DNA from: Caenorhabditis elegans
Taxonomy: Eukaryota > Nematoda > Chromadorea > Rhabditida > Rhabditidae
Assembly: GCF_000002985.6 (NCBI RefSeq)
Contig: NC_003284.9
Span: 14,508,001-14,572,000 of the forward strand
Direction: 5' to 3'
Length of the DNA: 64,000 bases
Shown: one piece after another, positions 11,076 through 22,238 of the stretch
Layout: the number at the start of each line of letters is the position of its first letter
Numbering within the stretch: position 1 is the stretch's first letter
Program-made: the position numbers and the translations under genes
Notes under the pieces: generated by a model
Told to the model about the DNA's origin: nothing
What the model saw: only the letters and a program-made list of their open reading frames with translations
Database searches by the model: none

Positions 11076-12777
11076 CTCTGAGGTTTTTATCTTTCGAATA
11101 TACTGCTTCATAAGACTTTCAGTAGTGTACAACTAAGAACACCTTACAATTAAATATTTTATCTATTTTTATCTCAGCATCCCAGTATTTTAGCTTTTGA
11201 AAAATATGTTAAATTTAAATGCAGTTGCAAGATTTTTATCATTCAAAATGCTCCAAAAACCAATTTTCTAAATGACACTTCTTGAAAAGTGTTCAACATT
11301 TCGATGATGCTTAAAACTAAGCTAAAATCTATGATTTACTCAACTTTTTTTCCATTTCAGCAGCCGGAATATAATTATTACTGAATTATTACACTTTAGA
11401 TTACAGTGTATTCAGGTTGTTCATGTCACATTTTTTCTTCTATTGCAGCACATTTTGGTAGCTTATATTTGTTAATTTTGTGCAGTTATTGACTACAAAA
11501 TAGTTACATTAACATACGAACGCGAAATGAGCAACCAAAAATTTCCGACCGCTGCGATTTAGACAAGCCTAAATAAATTGAGATTTGAGTTGAATTGAGC
11601 TCATTTCCAAAAAATTTTGAATCACCATCAAAAATTCAAGGAAATTTTCAACATTTTTTTCATTATGAGATTAGTTTTAGGGCTATTCTAAGTTGATTTC
11701 AGTTATGTAAGTTCTCCGCTTGCACAAAAATTGCCAGTTTACCATCTTCTTGAAGATGGCTTTTGGCTACTTCACAGTGATAAATAACAATCTTTCGAGG
11801 ATATCAAGTATACGTTTGCAGTTTTTCGAAAAGAATTGTAATTTTGGCAGTTTTCACATTGCTATTCTGTATAAATGTGCATCTGGGTGCAATGCAAAGA
11901 GTATGAATGTTTGTAGTTATGCATAATAATGTTTCAAAGCAGTGACATTTAGACTGACCTCTGAAATTGTAAGTACCTCTTCTTTTATAATAATCCTTTT
12001 ATTTTTCAATTTCCAAGCTTTGTCATAGTAAGCTAGGCGCTAAGTTCACACAAGTCCTTTATGCTACGTTTAGTTTTCTTTTTTTTTTGGTTACTAGAGT
12101 TGGTGATTATTCCAAATCACAGCTCTATTTTTGAGAGATCTCGCGTTTAACTGACTTATCCCTATTTCCAAATTGAACTAGGTGAAAAGTTTCTGTTTTT
12201 CGTACATGACAATTCCCCATCCTTTATTAGAGCATCTCATTTATATCATTCAATCATTAAAACTCCTGATTGCAGATTTTTGTAATTCACTTCTTTCCGT
12301 CTGATTAGCTTTTCCATGTGTAATCTTCTTCTAGTTTTTTCACTGTCCCTCCAACCAAATTCCAACCATTTTCAATTAGTTTCCAACCGCCACCAAACAA
12401 ATCCATTTCCAAAAAAAAATCATCATCTTTAATTGTTTTCTATGTCACAATCTTTCCAACCGCAACTCCAAACTGTGTTTTCCTGTTCATGATCCCATTT
12501 TAGAAAAATCATCCGTTTTCGGGCTCCCGGTTTTTACTTTCATCTCCTCCCCATCCTTTTTCATCACTCCCCGTTCAAAACTCCCAAAGATAAATTTCGG
12601 TGTTTCCCTAATTTTTTTTCACAAGCCGCATTAATTAATTCAATCTCAATAAATATATTTTCAAATTTGTTTCCATACTTCAAATAATTGTTTCATTAAC
12701 AATTTATGATATTTATTTATTTTTCAGTATTTTTTTTTTGTCAATTCTATTCATACATTCAGACCAAAGATACCAAA
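11076..12777. other. Intergenic DNA between two nuclear-type genes
   Basis: No exon supported. The second half (about 12.0-12.7 kb) is pyrimidine-rich. The gap is far larger than the 100-400 bases typical of nematode operon pairs, so the flanking genes are probably separate transcripts. Confidence 0.5.
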
Positions 12778-14403
12778 ATGCCAAGAAGGAAAAAGGAAAC
12801 AAACGACGACGATGGAGCCAGCGTGAGTTATGCTTTCAAAAAAGAAGAAATATGAATGACATTAAAGAATCTATTATTTTCTCAAATAATTTCAAATACT
12901 CATTAGTTCACTTTATTATGAACTTTATAATAAACTCTGAAAATTTACATAACTTGGAACAGGCAAATTTTAAATATTTATTCTAGTCGACACTTTCCGA
13001 TTTCATTGCACGTATGATCTCCATTTTTTCAGTCATCTAAAAAACCTACACCAGACCCTGATGTCGAACAAAGCGCAGTCTCCAGAAGACCACAACGAAT
13101 GGCGAAATCAGTTGCCATCGCCAATATGACTCATACACCAGCGGCTCTTTCGGTAGATCAGACATCTTTTATTTTATTGACAATACCTATTTTTCAGCAT
13201 CAGCCATCATCATCGAACCCGTCTCCAAAGAAGACACCGACCAAAAGAACAAGTGGTACTGCAAGACGAGTTTCTTCCTCTATTAAAACCACTCCTGCGC
13301 TGAAAATTGATTCATTGGAATCTTCCGAGGAGACAGAATCGCTGAGTAAATCTACAAAGCATGATTTTTCTACAAAGAAAATTGAAGTTATCGACCTTAC
13401 CGTCGACTCCGGGCCTTCTGGTCCCGACATGCACCGTTCCAATATTGCCATCAGGCTCAAGCGCGAACTGCTTCTTCTTCCAAGTAAGTGCAATTACGTG
13501 GTGCCAGGTTATCCCATTACGGTTTGATCTACAAAAAATGCGGGAATTTTTTCACCAAAAAAAAATGTAAGGTCAGCACGTTCCTAACCTTGCGAAATCA
13601 GTTGAGAACTCTTCGTGTCTTCTCCCGCATTTTTTGTAGATCTACGTAGAACAAGGCGAAATGAGACACTCTGGGTCATGAAATTTTCAAAATGTTATGT
13701 TTTTGGCGATTCTAATTTTTTGCCGTTTATAAAATCAATTTCAAATTAATTTCTCTAGTTGAACTGTATTTTTCTAGATTCGATCGTGGTGAACAAATCA
13801 AAGCTGGTACACGCAGTCATCTGCCCAAAAAAGTTTGAAAAACTCCCAACTGGACTTCAACAGATTTGCCAACTGGATCGCATGGATTTTCTTGATGGAA
13901 TAACGCTAGAAGGAGTTTTGTACCCAAAACCAGTAATTATCATGGCTTCTCGACCAATTTACCTAGATCTGCACAAGGATATCGATGAACATGAAAAATC
14001 GCATTTCCAGTGGTTGGTCAGTATGATACATGTGCGTGGAATCGACTTCCAAGTGCTAGAAAACCCTACCCTTTACGACGACGCAATTACGGTAATTCAA
14101 TACTATGCTGGAGAAGGTACAGATGCAGAAGCTCGCCTTCAACGAGAAAAAGCACAAGTGCTAAAACTATTAAGCACGGGAAAACTACTTGATAAGTCGG
14201 AGACTATCAAAAAAGCACAGTTGTTGCAACTAAAGTTGAACGAAGTCGAGTCAAGCGAACAAGCGGAAGAGGTGTTTGCAAAGTTTTCCAAAAACATTCT
14301 GCCTTGCGTCGCAGCTGGATATAAAGGATATTACTTGATGGACAAAAATCAAATTGATGGACGAACAGTAGAACCATTCATCCCTAAAGCAGGCTGGATT
14401 TGA
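12778..14403 (+). CDS. Basic/disordered protein with VIDLT SUMO-interaction motif
   Basis: Exons 12778-12822, 13033-13152, 13198-13483 and 13778-14403 join in frame to 358 residues. The first 130 residues are rich in Lys, Ser, Thr and Pro (start MPRRKKETNDDD), look disordered, and carry nuclear-localisation-like basic runs. Residues 119-123 read VIDLT followed by VDS, a textbook SUMO-interacting motif core. Residues about 150-358 look folded, ending FIPKAGWI, with a charged helical segment near 265-310 (AEARLQREKAQVLKLL). I do not recognise this domain. Intron 3 holds a CACGTGG hairpin MITE starting 13 bases after the donor. Function unknown; a SUMO-linked nuclear role is inference from one short motif. 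Confidence 0.85.
13496..13680. mobile_element. Hairpin MITE, family C (copy 1) in intron 3
   Basis: The element opens ACGTGGTGCCAGG, has inner inverted blocks GATCTACAAAAAATGCGGG and CCCGCATTTTTTGTAGATC, and ends near TGAGACACTCTGGG. Three other copies lie at 27337-27511, 55463-55649 and 56768-56954. This foldback family is abundant in C. elegans. Non-coding. Confidence 0.85.
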
Positions 14404-15284
14404 ATTGAGTAACATTTATTTTCTTGAAAGTTTACAAAATGTATGTTTACTTTAATGCTTTTATAAACATCATGCATATTAAAAGCATTTCTATTTACCG
14501 TTGAAATATCAAACCAACATATACCATATAGCTTTATCTTCTTGATTCCATTGTATTGTATTCTTTGTTCGTAAAATTTTTGCGATTTTTTACCCGTTAC
14601 TTTCCTCTCCTTTGAAATTGTTCCCCAACTTTCATGCCATTCACAGATTGCATTATTATTTCCATTTCAAATTTGTTCTTAATAAATATAATAAAACAAA
14701 TACAATACTTCAAGATTTTGCTTAAATACATTTGAAATATGATTATAGGTTCTGCAAAATATCCAAAAACTTTCAGGAAATGCAGTCTGATTTCAACAAA
14801 TTGTTATTTCACCATTAAAAAAACAAATCTGACAAGGGGAGTATATGAAACTTAGCCCCGGGCATTTTATTATGTTTCAACATGCACAAAAAATTATTTC
14901 GACTAAAAATTCTGAAAACATTGAGGTCGAGTTCTTAAAACATCGGTCGAACTCTCTTCTTCGAAAAAATTAATGAAAAAAAGATTCCACCATAATTTTA
15001 ATTACCGTCTGGTTTATTTGAACTTTAATATAATAGTTTCTAGCATATCACATCATCATAAGAGAGTGCAAAAATGCATTTTATCAGAGTTTTGCTATAA
15101 AAACTGCACCAGGAGCAAAAAACTGGCATCGATAGCAATGGATATCATTTCAGGACAACTCATAGAATTCCACGTGTTTCCACGTATTTTGTAGTCGTAT
15201 TTGAAGTTGTTGCAGAAGTTGAACTCACTGTAACCAGGCCGTGTTTGAGGGAGTTGTTAAATTGAAGTGGGTGAAAGTAGTCCT
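14404..15284. other. Intergenic DNA, no gene seen
   Basis: AT-rich, with no supported exon. It ends where the inverted duplication of the peptide cluster begins. Confidence 0.5.
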
Positions 15285-15544
15285 ATACGATTACACTAAC
15301 AAAAATCAAAAAGATTGATCCAATTGCATGACTTTTTTTTTTACATTTATGTTTCAAAACTATTCATTTCAATTGTGCACAAAGTTCAATAAAATACATT
15401 TTCAATCTGGTGGGTGGAATTCACGCAAATTTATTGAAAGTTATATTCAGTAAACTGTTGAACTTGTATCAATAGTGATGGGTTTTTGAAATAATTGAAC
15501 AAAAAGTGGCTTCATGAAATTTGATATTAAAAACTTGGAAAACT

Positions 15545-15550
15545 ATAAAA
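15545..15550 (+). promoter_or_regulatory. TATA box, peptide gene 1
   Basis: TATAAA lies 58 bases before the start codon. An initiator-like ATCAGTCCAAC follows about 30 bases later. The same pair is conserved before all five copies. Confidence 0.65.
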
Positions 15551-15602
15551 ATGAGCCGGATGACCATTCAATTCATCAGTCCAACAACTGGCTATTCTAA
15601 AC

Positions 15603-15956
15603 ATGCTGGTGAGTCAAAATCTTTAGAATTGCAATCTAAAAAAGGTTTAGGCTCTTCGCATCCTTGCTGCTCTCTGCTTTCTTACTGCCGTAGCTACCAT
15701 AACCTTGAACCTCTGTCAAGAGTTTTGTGCAGGTGTCAACGGTGGAGAATCATACGAAAACTGTTCTCCATGGTTGAGTTATGCTACTGCTAAGAACAAG
15801 ACTTGCTACAATCTCTGTGTGCATAACTGTGCTGCTGTCTATGATGGATCGTGTATCAATGACCGTAGATTCAAGTGCTGTCTTGCAACATTCCCCGCAA
15901 AGAAACAAGAATTCAAGATGACAGGATGCAACCGTCGTTACCTCAATCTTGATTAA
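15603..15956 (+). CDS. Secreted ten-cysteine peptide, copy 1
   Basis: Exon 1 codes only ATG CTG (15603-15608). Exon 2 is 15651-15956, after a GGTTTAG acceptor; total 103 residues. Residues 1-22 form a signal peptide (hydrophobic core ILAALCFLTAVA). The mature part has cysteines at 24, 28, 40, 54, 58, 62, 70, 78, 79 and 95, a C-x3-C-x11-C-x13-C-x3-C-x3-C-x7-C-x7-CC-x15-C pattern that could form five disulfides. The last residue is Asp, as in copy 5; the other three end in Gly. I recognise no named family. A secreted defence or structural peptide is a guess from size, cysteines and copy number. The start was chosen because the long upstream frame from ATGAGC would put the body in another, unconserved frame. 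Confidence 0.88.
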
Positions 15957-16795
15957 TACTCTAAATTGTCAATTCAAATAAACAATTCAAATTCAAAGCT
16001 TTTGTTTTGAATTTCAACTATCTATAAATTATCTTTATCAATTTCTGCTATGAAAACTGAACATTCCAAAGTTTCCAGCAATTTGTTTCAATCAAAGAAA
16101 CAACAAAAATACTATGGGAAAACGTAAGTCAGTTGAGTGCTGTGGACTACTACCGCTTTAGTTTTTCTGCCAGAATTGGAGTTTTCAATTTTGAGTTATA
16201 ATTACATGGCGTTTTGACGCCTAGAAAAAAACAGTTTTTCCCTCGAGAGATAACCCTTTGAGATTACTGACAAATGTTGTCCTTTTTTACAAAAAATAAT
16301 ATTTCTTTAAACATAGAATAGTAATTTTGTTCTAAACCGAGAATTGGAAATTGAAGCACGGCCAAAACTACAATTGTATTAGGGTTCCAAATAAGTTCTG
16401 GGGAAAAATTCATAATTTTTTTATTTGCGTATCAATTTATAAAATGTTGTCAACAAAGTTTTTTCATTTCGAGGTAGTTTTAAAAACCTATTAACACCCT
16501 CAGATTCCCTATTTGGAGCCACTTATTTTAGACTTCTGTCCGATCCGATCGCACTTCTTGTTAGCTTTGAAGGAAGGTTTTTGTGCGAATTTTGTTCAAT
16601 TTAAAATAAATTGTAAGAATTCAAATTTTTAAAAATCCGTTCTGACAAAAATTTTTTTGCCGACAGAAACAACATTTTCAAATTGTTTTGTTGTAGTTTT
16701 GAAATTTGCATTCAGCATATGCTTCTGCTAAAAATACGGAAACTTGGTCACAATTACTGGATTTAAAACGTTTATTAAATTAGACAACTTGTAAA

Positions 16796-17153
16796 TTATC
16801 CGAGATTGAGGTAACGACGGTTGCATCCGGTCATCTTGAATTCTTGCTTCTTTGCTGGGAATGTTGCAAGACAGCACTTGAATCTACGGTCATTGATGCA
16901 CGATCCATCATAGACAGCAGCACAGTTATGCACACAGAGATTGTAGCAAGTCTTGTTCTTAGCAGTAGCATAACTCAACCACGGAGAACAGTTTTCGTAG
17001 GATTCTCCACCGTTGACACCTGCACAGAACTCTTGACAGAGGTTCAAGGTTATGGTAGCTACGGCAGTAAGAAAGCAGAGAGCAGCAAGGATGCGAAGAG
17101 CCTAAAATTTTTTGAGTTTACAATTCATAATCCTAAATATTACTCACCAGCAT
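16796..17153 (-). CDS. Secreted ten-cysteine peptide, copy 2
   Basis: Exon 1 is 17153-17148 (ATG CTG) and exon 2 is 17101-16796. The protein matches copy 1 over all 103 residues except a C-terminal Gly in place of Asp. It faces copy 1 tail-to-tail, 840 bases apart. That convergent pair is mirrored by copies 4 and 5. The intron is 46 bases with a TTTTAG acceptor. Codon differences from copy 1 are mostly silent. Confidence 0.88.
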
Positions 17154-17205
17154 ATTGAGAATAGTCAGTTGTTGGACTGATGAGTAGAATGACAGGCGGT
17201 CTCAT

Positions 17206-17211
17206 TTTATA
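17206..17211 (-). promoter_or_regulatory. TATA box, peptide gene 2
   Basis: TATAAA on the minus strand, 53 bases before the start codon, in the same context as the other copies (AAAACTATAAAATGAG). Confidence 0.65.
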
Positions 17212-17665
17212 GTTTTTCCAAATTTGTAATATCAAATATAAAAAGTCCCACTTTGTTGGTCATTGATTTCTAGATTATTCAGGATACAATGGACCACCAT
17301 TGTTATAGAGTTCAATAGTTTATTCAAAAAATCACATTTTTCAAATGAAAACTTTTTTATTAAATCTTCGTGACTTTTGAAACTCACACCCACCAACAAC
17401 GTTTTATTAAATTTTACAAACGATAAAATGAAAATTTTGTTTTTATTCAAAAAAAAAAAGTCACAAAGAATACAATTAAATTGGTCTGTTTGGTTTTTGT
17501 TTGGTGCAGTTCAATTGGACTACGTTTTGACTCCCACTCAAATCAACTTTAAAAAAAAACTGCTGCTAATATTTCGTGTGTTTGTCAAGAGAGATGCTAA
17601 TAACTTGTAAGGTGTCAAAAGTAGAAAATCATGCAAAAACTGTTGTTTGACCGAAACTACAGCTT

Positions 17666-18178
17666 CCGCCAGCATTTTTGAGTGCTTGATTATGATTTTT
17701 TTTAATTGTTTTTTTTTAATATTTCTTTTTTTATATTTTTTTATTTTCATAGTAATAAATTCCATGTAGCCGTTAGACTTATCTCTTGGATAAAATAATT
17801 TTAAAAGATGAGCAAATTTCATTAAAAACGCACAGTTTCCTAACTAAATAGGGACACACTCCTTGATGACAGCTGGCTGTCCACATGTACCACATCTGTC
17901 CCTGCGCGATAGGCAATAGTCATCGCGAAGGGACACATTTTGCACACATCGCATAAAATAAATGGGCACGAGAAAAAAATCAATTGTTTTTCGTATGGAT
18001 GACTTGGAATTGTGCAGTTTCTAATGCATTTTTTTTAATTAAAAACTTTTTTTAAAGCTTTCAAACTGATTTAAAAAATTCAAAAAAAAGGTTCTATTCA
18101 GTGAATGTTTAAAGAGAATTTGTTAACACACTTATATATTTCAACGTCAAAAAAAAATTCAAAGTGGTAAATATAACG
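17666..18178. other. Spacer of the inverted duplication, left part
   Basis: AT-rich non-coding DNA. AGGGACACA near 17850 and CGAAGGGACACA near 17925 are a small repeated word. No exon supported. Confidence 0.45.
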
Positions 18179-18433
18179 TTATTCTGAAGGACAGCACGTT
18201 TTTTTATTCTCTCGTCGCTGAGAGAAAATGCGCACATCTTGGCAGAAATTGCTTGGTCTAAAACTAATAACTAAAACATTTAATAATTTCAGAGACGAAC
18301 CTTCAGCAGTACATTTATTCGGGCACATTGAGTAGATTTTTACAATAAGGGTTGCTCCGCAGAATTTGCGGGCAGAGACAGATTTCATCGCGTAAACAAC
18401 AAAGAAAATTAAAAGTAAGTTGTAAATCTTCAT
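18179..18433 (-). pseudogene. Insulin-like peptide gene (ins family), frame broken
   Basis: Exon 1 is 18433-18301, the intron 18300-18258 (43 bases) and exon 2 begins at 18257. Residues 1-21 form a signal peptide ending SVSA. Next comes a B-chain-like block RKFCGATLIVKIYSMCPNKC with the nematode insulin spacing C-G-x2-L-x7-C-x3-C (C25, C37, C41). Exon 2 continues with an A-chain-like helix, ISAKMC then SDERIKK. The expected closing Cys-Cys-Pro lies in the next frame after an A7 run near 18194-18200, so the spliced frame misses it. One A-chain cysteine pair is also absent, as known for a subset of worm insulins. Either the gene is a frameshifted pseudogene or the A7 count is wrong. Worm insulins act as secreted ligands of the DAF-2 receptor. 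It lies in the spacer between peptide copies 2 and 3. Confidence 0.62.
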
Positions 18434-19211
18434 TTTCAATTTGAGTTGATGAATTGACAAAAAAGATTTGACTATTTTGATGTTCCGCCCACTGATAAAA
18501 GTTTGAGAAAGGAGGAGTTGAAATTCTCGAGCCATAATTCGCATAAATGGAAATGGAAGCTTATGTTGGAGTGCTGGGAGGTCTGGAAATGCGACAGTTG
18601 TAAACAAGACCTATTACGATAATATCATTTAGAAGAAGGGCAAGAAAAATCTACCCACTTGATTCACAAAACGAAAGTCATTTTATGACTTTAAAAAGCA
18701 TGCAGGCATTGTTAGAGCAGTTTGACAAATCACAATTTGGGGGATGGTGGGTGGAAAACCGTAGTCTTCAAAGTTATGGCAATTTAATATAAAATAGAGT
18801 GATGATATTAGAAAGTCTGATGATTTTTTTGAACACATTTATGAACTCTAACCGATTAGTAACGTTATTTTAGATCCATGTTCAAAATTGACCATGCTTG
18901 ATTGTTTGTAAGATTTAAAAAAACACATTCTTTTAGCTGATGGGTCTGAACCCACAGTTTTAATTGTAACAGAGTGTATCACAATCGCAGTTGTACCAAC
19001 GTTTTTCGTTCTTAAATGAAAAAAAACAAAGAAAAACAAACTTCAAGAACTTTTTTTTTCATGTTTAAAATATTGCGTAGCATATAAGTTCGAAATATTT
19101 TGCTAATGCATTCAATATAAGCTTTTTCTTAGATTAGCTGTCGTAATACTGAAATCTTGATTACAACTATAATGCTTTTAAAACGTTTATTTTATCTGAA
19201 AATTTTGAGAA
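18434..19211. other. Spacer of the inverted duplication, right part
   Basis: Non-coding, AT-rich. A minus-strand open frame at 18848-19039 has no start context or domain and was not accepted. Confidence 0.45.
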
Positions 19212-19569
19212 TTATCCGAGATTGAGGTAACGACGGTTGCATCCTGTCATCTTGAATTCTTGTTTCTTTGCTGGGAATGTTGCAAGACAACATTTGAATC
19301 TACGGTCATTGATGCACGATCCATCATAGACAGCAGCACAGTTATGCACACAGAGATTGTAGCAAGTCTTGTTCTTAGCAGTAGCATAGCTCAACCACGG
19401 AGAACAGTTTTCGTAGGATTCTCCACCGTTGACACCTGCACAGAACTCTTGACAGAGGTTCAAGGTTATGGTAGCTACGGCAGTAAGAAAGCAGAGAGCA
19501 ACAAGGATGCGAAGAGCCTAAATCCTTTTGAGTTTACAATTCATAATCTTAAATCTTACTCACCAGCAT
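19212..19569 (-). CDS. Secreted ten-cysteine peptide, copy 3
   Basis: Exon 1 is 19569-19564 and exon 2 is 19517-19212. It ends in Gly like copies 2 and 4, and has one extra change in the signal peptide (Ala8 to Val), outside the mature part. Its 5' flank is homologous to that of copies 2 and 4, including the block with CCACCATTGTTATAGAG. It lies in the spacer between the two arms, so it represents a third, separate duplication. Confidence 0.88.
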
Positions 19570-19621
19570 ATTGAGAATAGTCTAATGTTGGACTGATAAA
19601 TTGAATGACCAGTGGGCCCGT

Positions 19622-19627
19622 TTTATA
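19622..19627 (-). promoter_or_regulatory. TATA box, peptide gene 3
   Basis: TATAAA on the minus strand, 53 bases before the start codon. Confidence 0.65.
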
Positions 19628-19799
19628 GTTTTTCTAAATTTTTAATAATAATACTTCAAAAATCCCACTCTATTGGTCATTGATTTCTGTATAACTACAA
19701 TGGACCACCATTGTTATAGAGTTCAATAGTTTATTCAAAAAACCACATTTTTGTAATATAACATTTTTATTAAATATCCTTGACTTTTGAAACTCACAC

Positions 19800-20234
19800 C
19801 CACCAGCTAGATTCCATAAACGACAAAAAAATCGGTTAGCTTGTTGTTCATTCGGAGCAGTGGTGCGCGGCAATTGCCGACCGGCAATTCTACAAAATAA
19901 GACGATTGGGCATGATCCCCTCGATATTTTCCATTAAAATTTAAAGATGAAATATAGAAAAAAGAACAGCTAAAATTGATTTTCTCAACAATGAAACAAT
20001 TTAAACCCTGTTCAGTGTGGTCAGATTCCACATAGAGTTGCCAGTTTTCAATGAATCTGTTTTAACAAAAATATCTTATTTAAATCATTTAAGTCTTCAT
20101 GCGATGTGTTGGAAATAATTTGTGTTCTGAGGAGCCGACGGATAAATCCAATAACAGTGAACAGTTGAAAAAGTATAATTTGATCATCCCAAGGGAGATT
20201 TCAAAGACGACAAAAGATGACATGAGCTCTAGTT
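19800..20234. other. Non-coding spacer DNA
   Basis: No exon supported. GGCAATTGCCGACCGGCAATT at 19869-19889 is a fragment of the GGCAATTGCC repeat found again near 39080-39160. Confidence 0.45.
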
Positions 20235-20658
20235 TTGATCAAACAACAGTTTTTGCTTCATTTTCCACCTTTGACAAACTTCCATGGCTCCGAAATAATA
20301 GCATCAGTATTGAATTGTGAATTGAGTGGGCGTCGAAACGTAGTCTTATTGAACTGCACCAAACAAAAAAAACCCATTTTATTGTATTATCTTATGCCAT
20401 TTTGTATTACCTATCTATATTTGAAATTGTTCATTCTATCTTTTGTAGAGTTTAATAAAACGTTGTTCTCTAGTTGGTGGGTGTGAGTTTCAAAAGTCAC
20501 GAAGATTTAATAAAAAAGTTTATATTTGAATAATGTGGTTTTTTGAATAAACTATTGAACTCTATAACAATGGTGGTCCATTGTATCCTGAATAATCCAG
20601 AAATCAATGAGCAACAAAGTGGGACTTTTTATATTTGATATTACAAATTTGGAAAAAC

Positions 20659-20664
20659 TATAAA
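20659..20664 (+). promoter_or_regulatory. TATA box, peptide gene 4
   Basis: TATAAA, 58 bases before the start codon, followed by an initiator-like ATCAGTCCAAC. Confidence 0.65.
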
Positions 20665-20716
20665 ATGAGACCGCCTGTCATTCTACTCATCAGTCCAACA
20701 CCTGACTCTTCTAAAC

Positions 20717-21074
20717 ATGCTGGTGAGTGAGATTTAGGATTATGAATTGTAAACTCAAAAACATTTAGGCTCTTCGCATCCTTGCTGCTCTCTGCTTTCT
20801 TACTGCCGTAGCTACCATAACCTTGAACCTCTGTCAAGAGTTTTGTGCAGGTGTCAACGGTGGAGAATCATACGAAAACTGTTCTCCATGGTTGAGTTAT
20901 GCTACTGCTAAGAACAAGACTTGCTACAATCTCTGTGTGCATAACTGTGCTGCTGTCTATGATGGATCGTGCATCAATGACCGTAGATTCAAGTGCTGTC
21001 TTGCAACATTCCCCGCAAAGAAGCAAGAATTCAAGATGACCGGATGCAACCGTCGTTACCTTAATCTCGGATAA
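20717..21074 (+). CDS. Secreted ten-cysteine peptide, copy 4
   Basis: Exon 1 is 20717-20722 and exon 2 is 20769-21074. The protein is identical to copy 2. An AATAAA lies about 20 bases after the stop. It is convergent with copy 5 across 750 bases that resemble, inverted, the DNA between copies 1 and 2. Confidence 0.88.
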
Positions 21075-21825
21075 TTTACAAGTTTTTTTGTAAAATAAAC
21101 GTTTGAAAACAATAATTGTAACATACATAGTTTAAGTATCACAACAAAGGTTAGCGTAAGCTTATGCTAATACATAGTAAATGGAAATTTAAAAAAAAAA
21201 ACAACAAAAACATTCTTTTAAAGTTGTTTTGGTCGTTAAAAATGTTTTTTTGGACGGATTAAAAAAAAAAACTTTATTTGATTTCTTACGCCGAATTAAG
21301 AATTATGAAAAATCTGCATATGAACCTCCCTTCAAAGCTAACAAAAAGCGAGATCGAGCAGAAGCCTAAAAAAAGTGGTTCTGAATTGAAATTCTTGTGG
21401 CGGTCTAATGTTTTTGAAACTGCCGTCGAAAAAAAAAATAGTTGATAACATGAATTTCCACAACTTCATAAAATTGAAACGCAAAGAAAAATGTTATGCA
21501 TTTCTATACGGAACTTATTATCATTACTAATATATTTTCTACTTTAGTCGTAATTTAGTTGTTCTTTAATTACCAATTCTTGGTTCAGAACAAAAAAACG
21601 TTTCACAGTTTAGACAAAAATTATGTACTGTAAAAGCGCACAACATTGGTCAGCAGTTGTCTTTTGAGGGGAACACGTTTCTTTAGTTTTTCTTGAAATA
21701 CAAATTTTGACGCAAAAACTAAAAATTTAGTAGTCTTCACAGCACCTAACTAACTTGTTATTTTTTGAAATGTAAGACAATAGCTTTGCATATGAAGTTT
21801 TTATTCGAGTTGATCATATAGAGTA

Positions 21826-22179
21826 TTAATCGAGATTGAGGTAACGACGATTGCATCCAGTCATCTTGAATTCTTGCTTCTTTGCTGGGAATGTTGCAAG
21901 ACAGCACTTGAATCTACGGTCATTGATACACGATCCATCATAGACAGCAGCACAGTTATGCACACAGAGATTGTAGCAAGTCTTGTTCTTAGCAGTAGCA
22001 TAACTCAACCATGGAGAACAGTTTTCGTATGATTCTCCACCGTTGACACCTGCACAAAACTCTTGACAGAGGTTCAAGGTTATGGTAGCTACGGCAGTAA
22101 GAAAGCAGAGAGCAGCAAGGATGCGAAGAGCCTAAACCTTTTTGAGTTTACAATTCACAAGATTTTAACTCACCAGCAT
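21826..22179 (-). CDS. Secreted ten-cysteine peptide, copy 5
   Basis: Exon 1 is 22179-22174 and exon 2 is 22131-21826. The protein is identical to copy 1, including the terminal Asp. The upstream flank keeps the block with CCACCCACCAG that also precedes copy 1. Confidence 0.88.
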
Positions 22180-22232
22180 GTTTAGAATAGCCAGTTGTTG
22201 GACTGATGAACTGAATAGTCAGCCGGCTCATT

Positions 22233-22238
22233 TTTATA
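22233..22238 (-). promoter_or_regulatory. TATA box, peptide gene 5
   Basis: TATAAA on the minus strand, 54 bases before the start codon. Confidence 0.65.

Larger units (their letters stand above)
15285..17665. repeat. Left arm of large inverted duplication (peptide cluster)
   Basis: This ~2.3 kb arm carries peptide genes 1 and 2 in convergent orientation. It matches the reverse complement of about 20235-22500. For example, CGATTACACTAACA at 15280 matches the complement of 22490, and CAAAAACTGTTGTTTGA near 17633-17650 matches the complement of 20236-20255. Coding parts are almost identical; flanks carry many substitutions and indels. Confidence 0.75.

Noticed and set aside
15521-15793. Longer frame from ATGAGC across peptide copy 1
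   Set aside because: It reads the body in a frame not conserved in the other four copies; the ATG CTG start gives the shared product and signal peptide.
16844-17158. Open frame opposite peptide copy 2 (also 19260-19574 opposite copy 3 and 20868-21128 opposite copy 4)
   Set aside because: Antisense shadows of the conserved peptide exon; no acceptor, signal peptide or consistent product.
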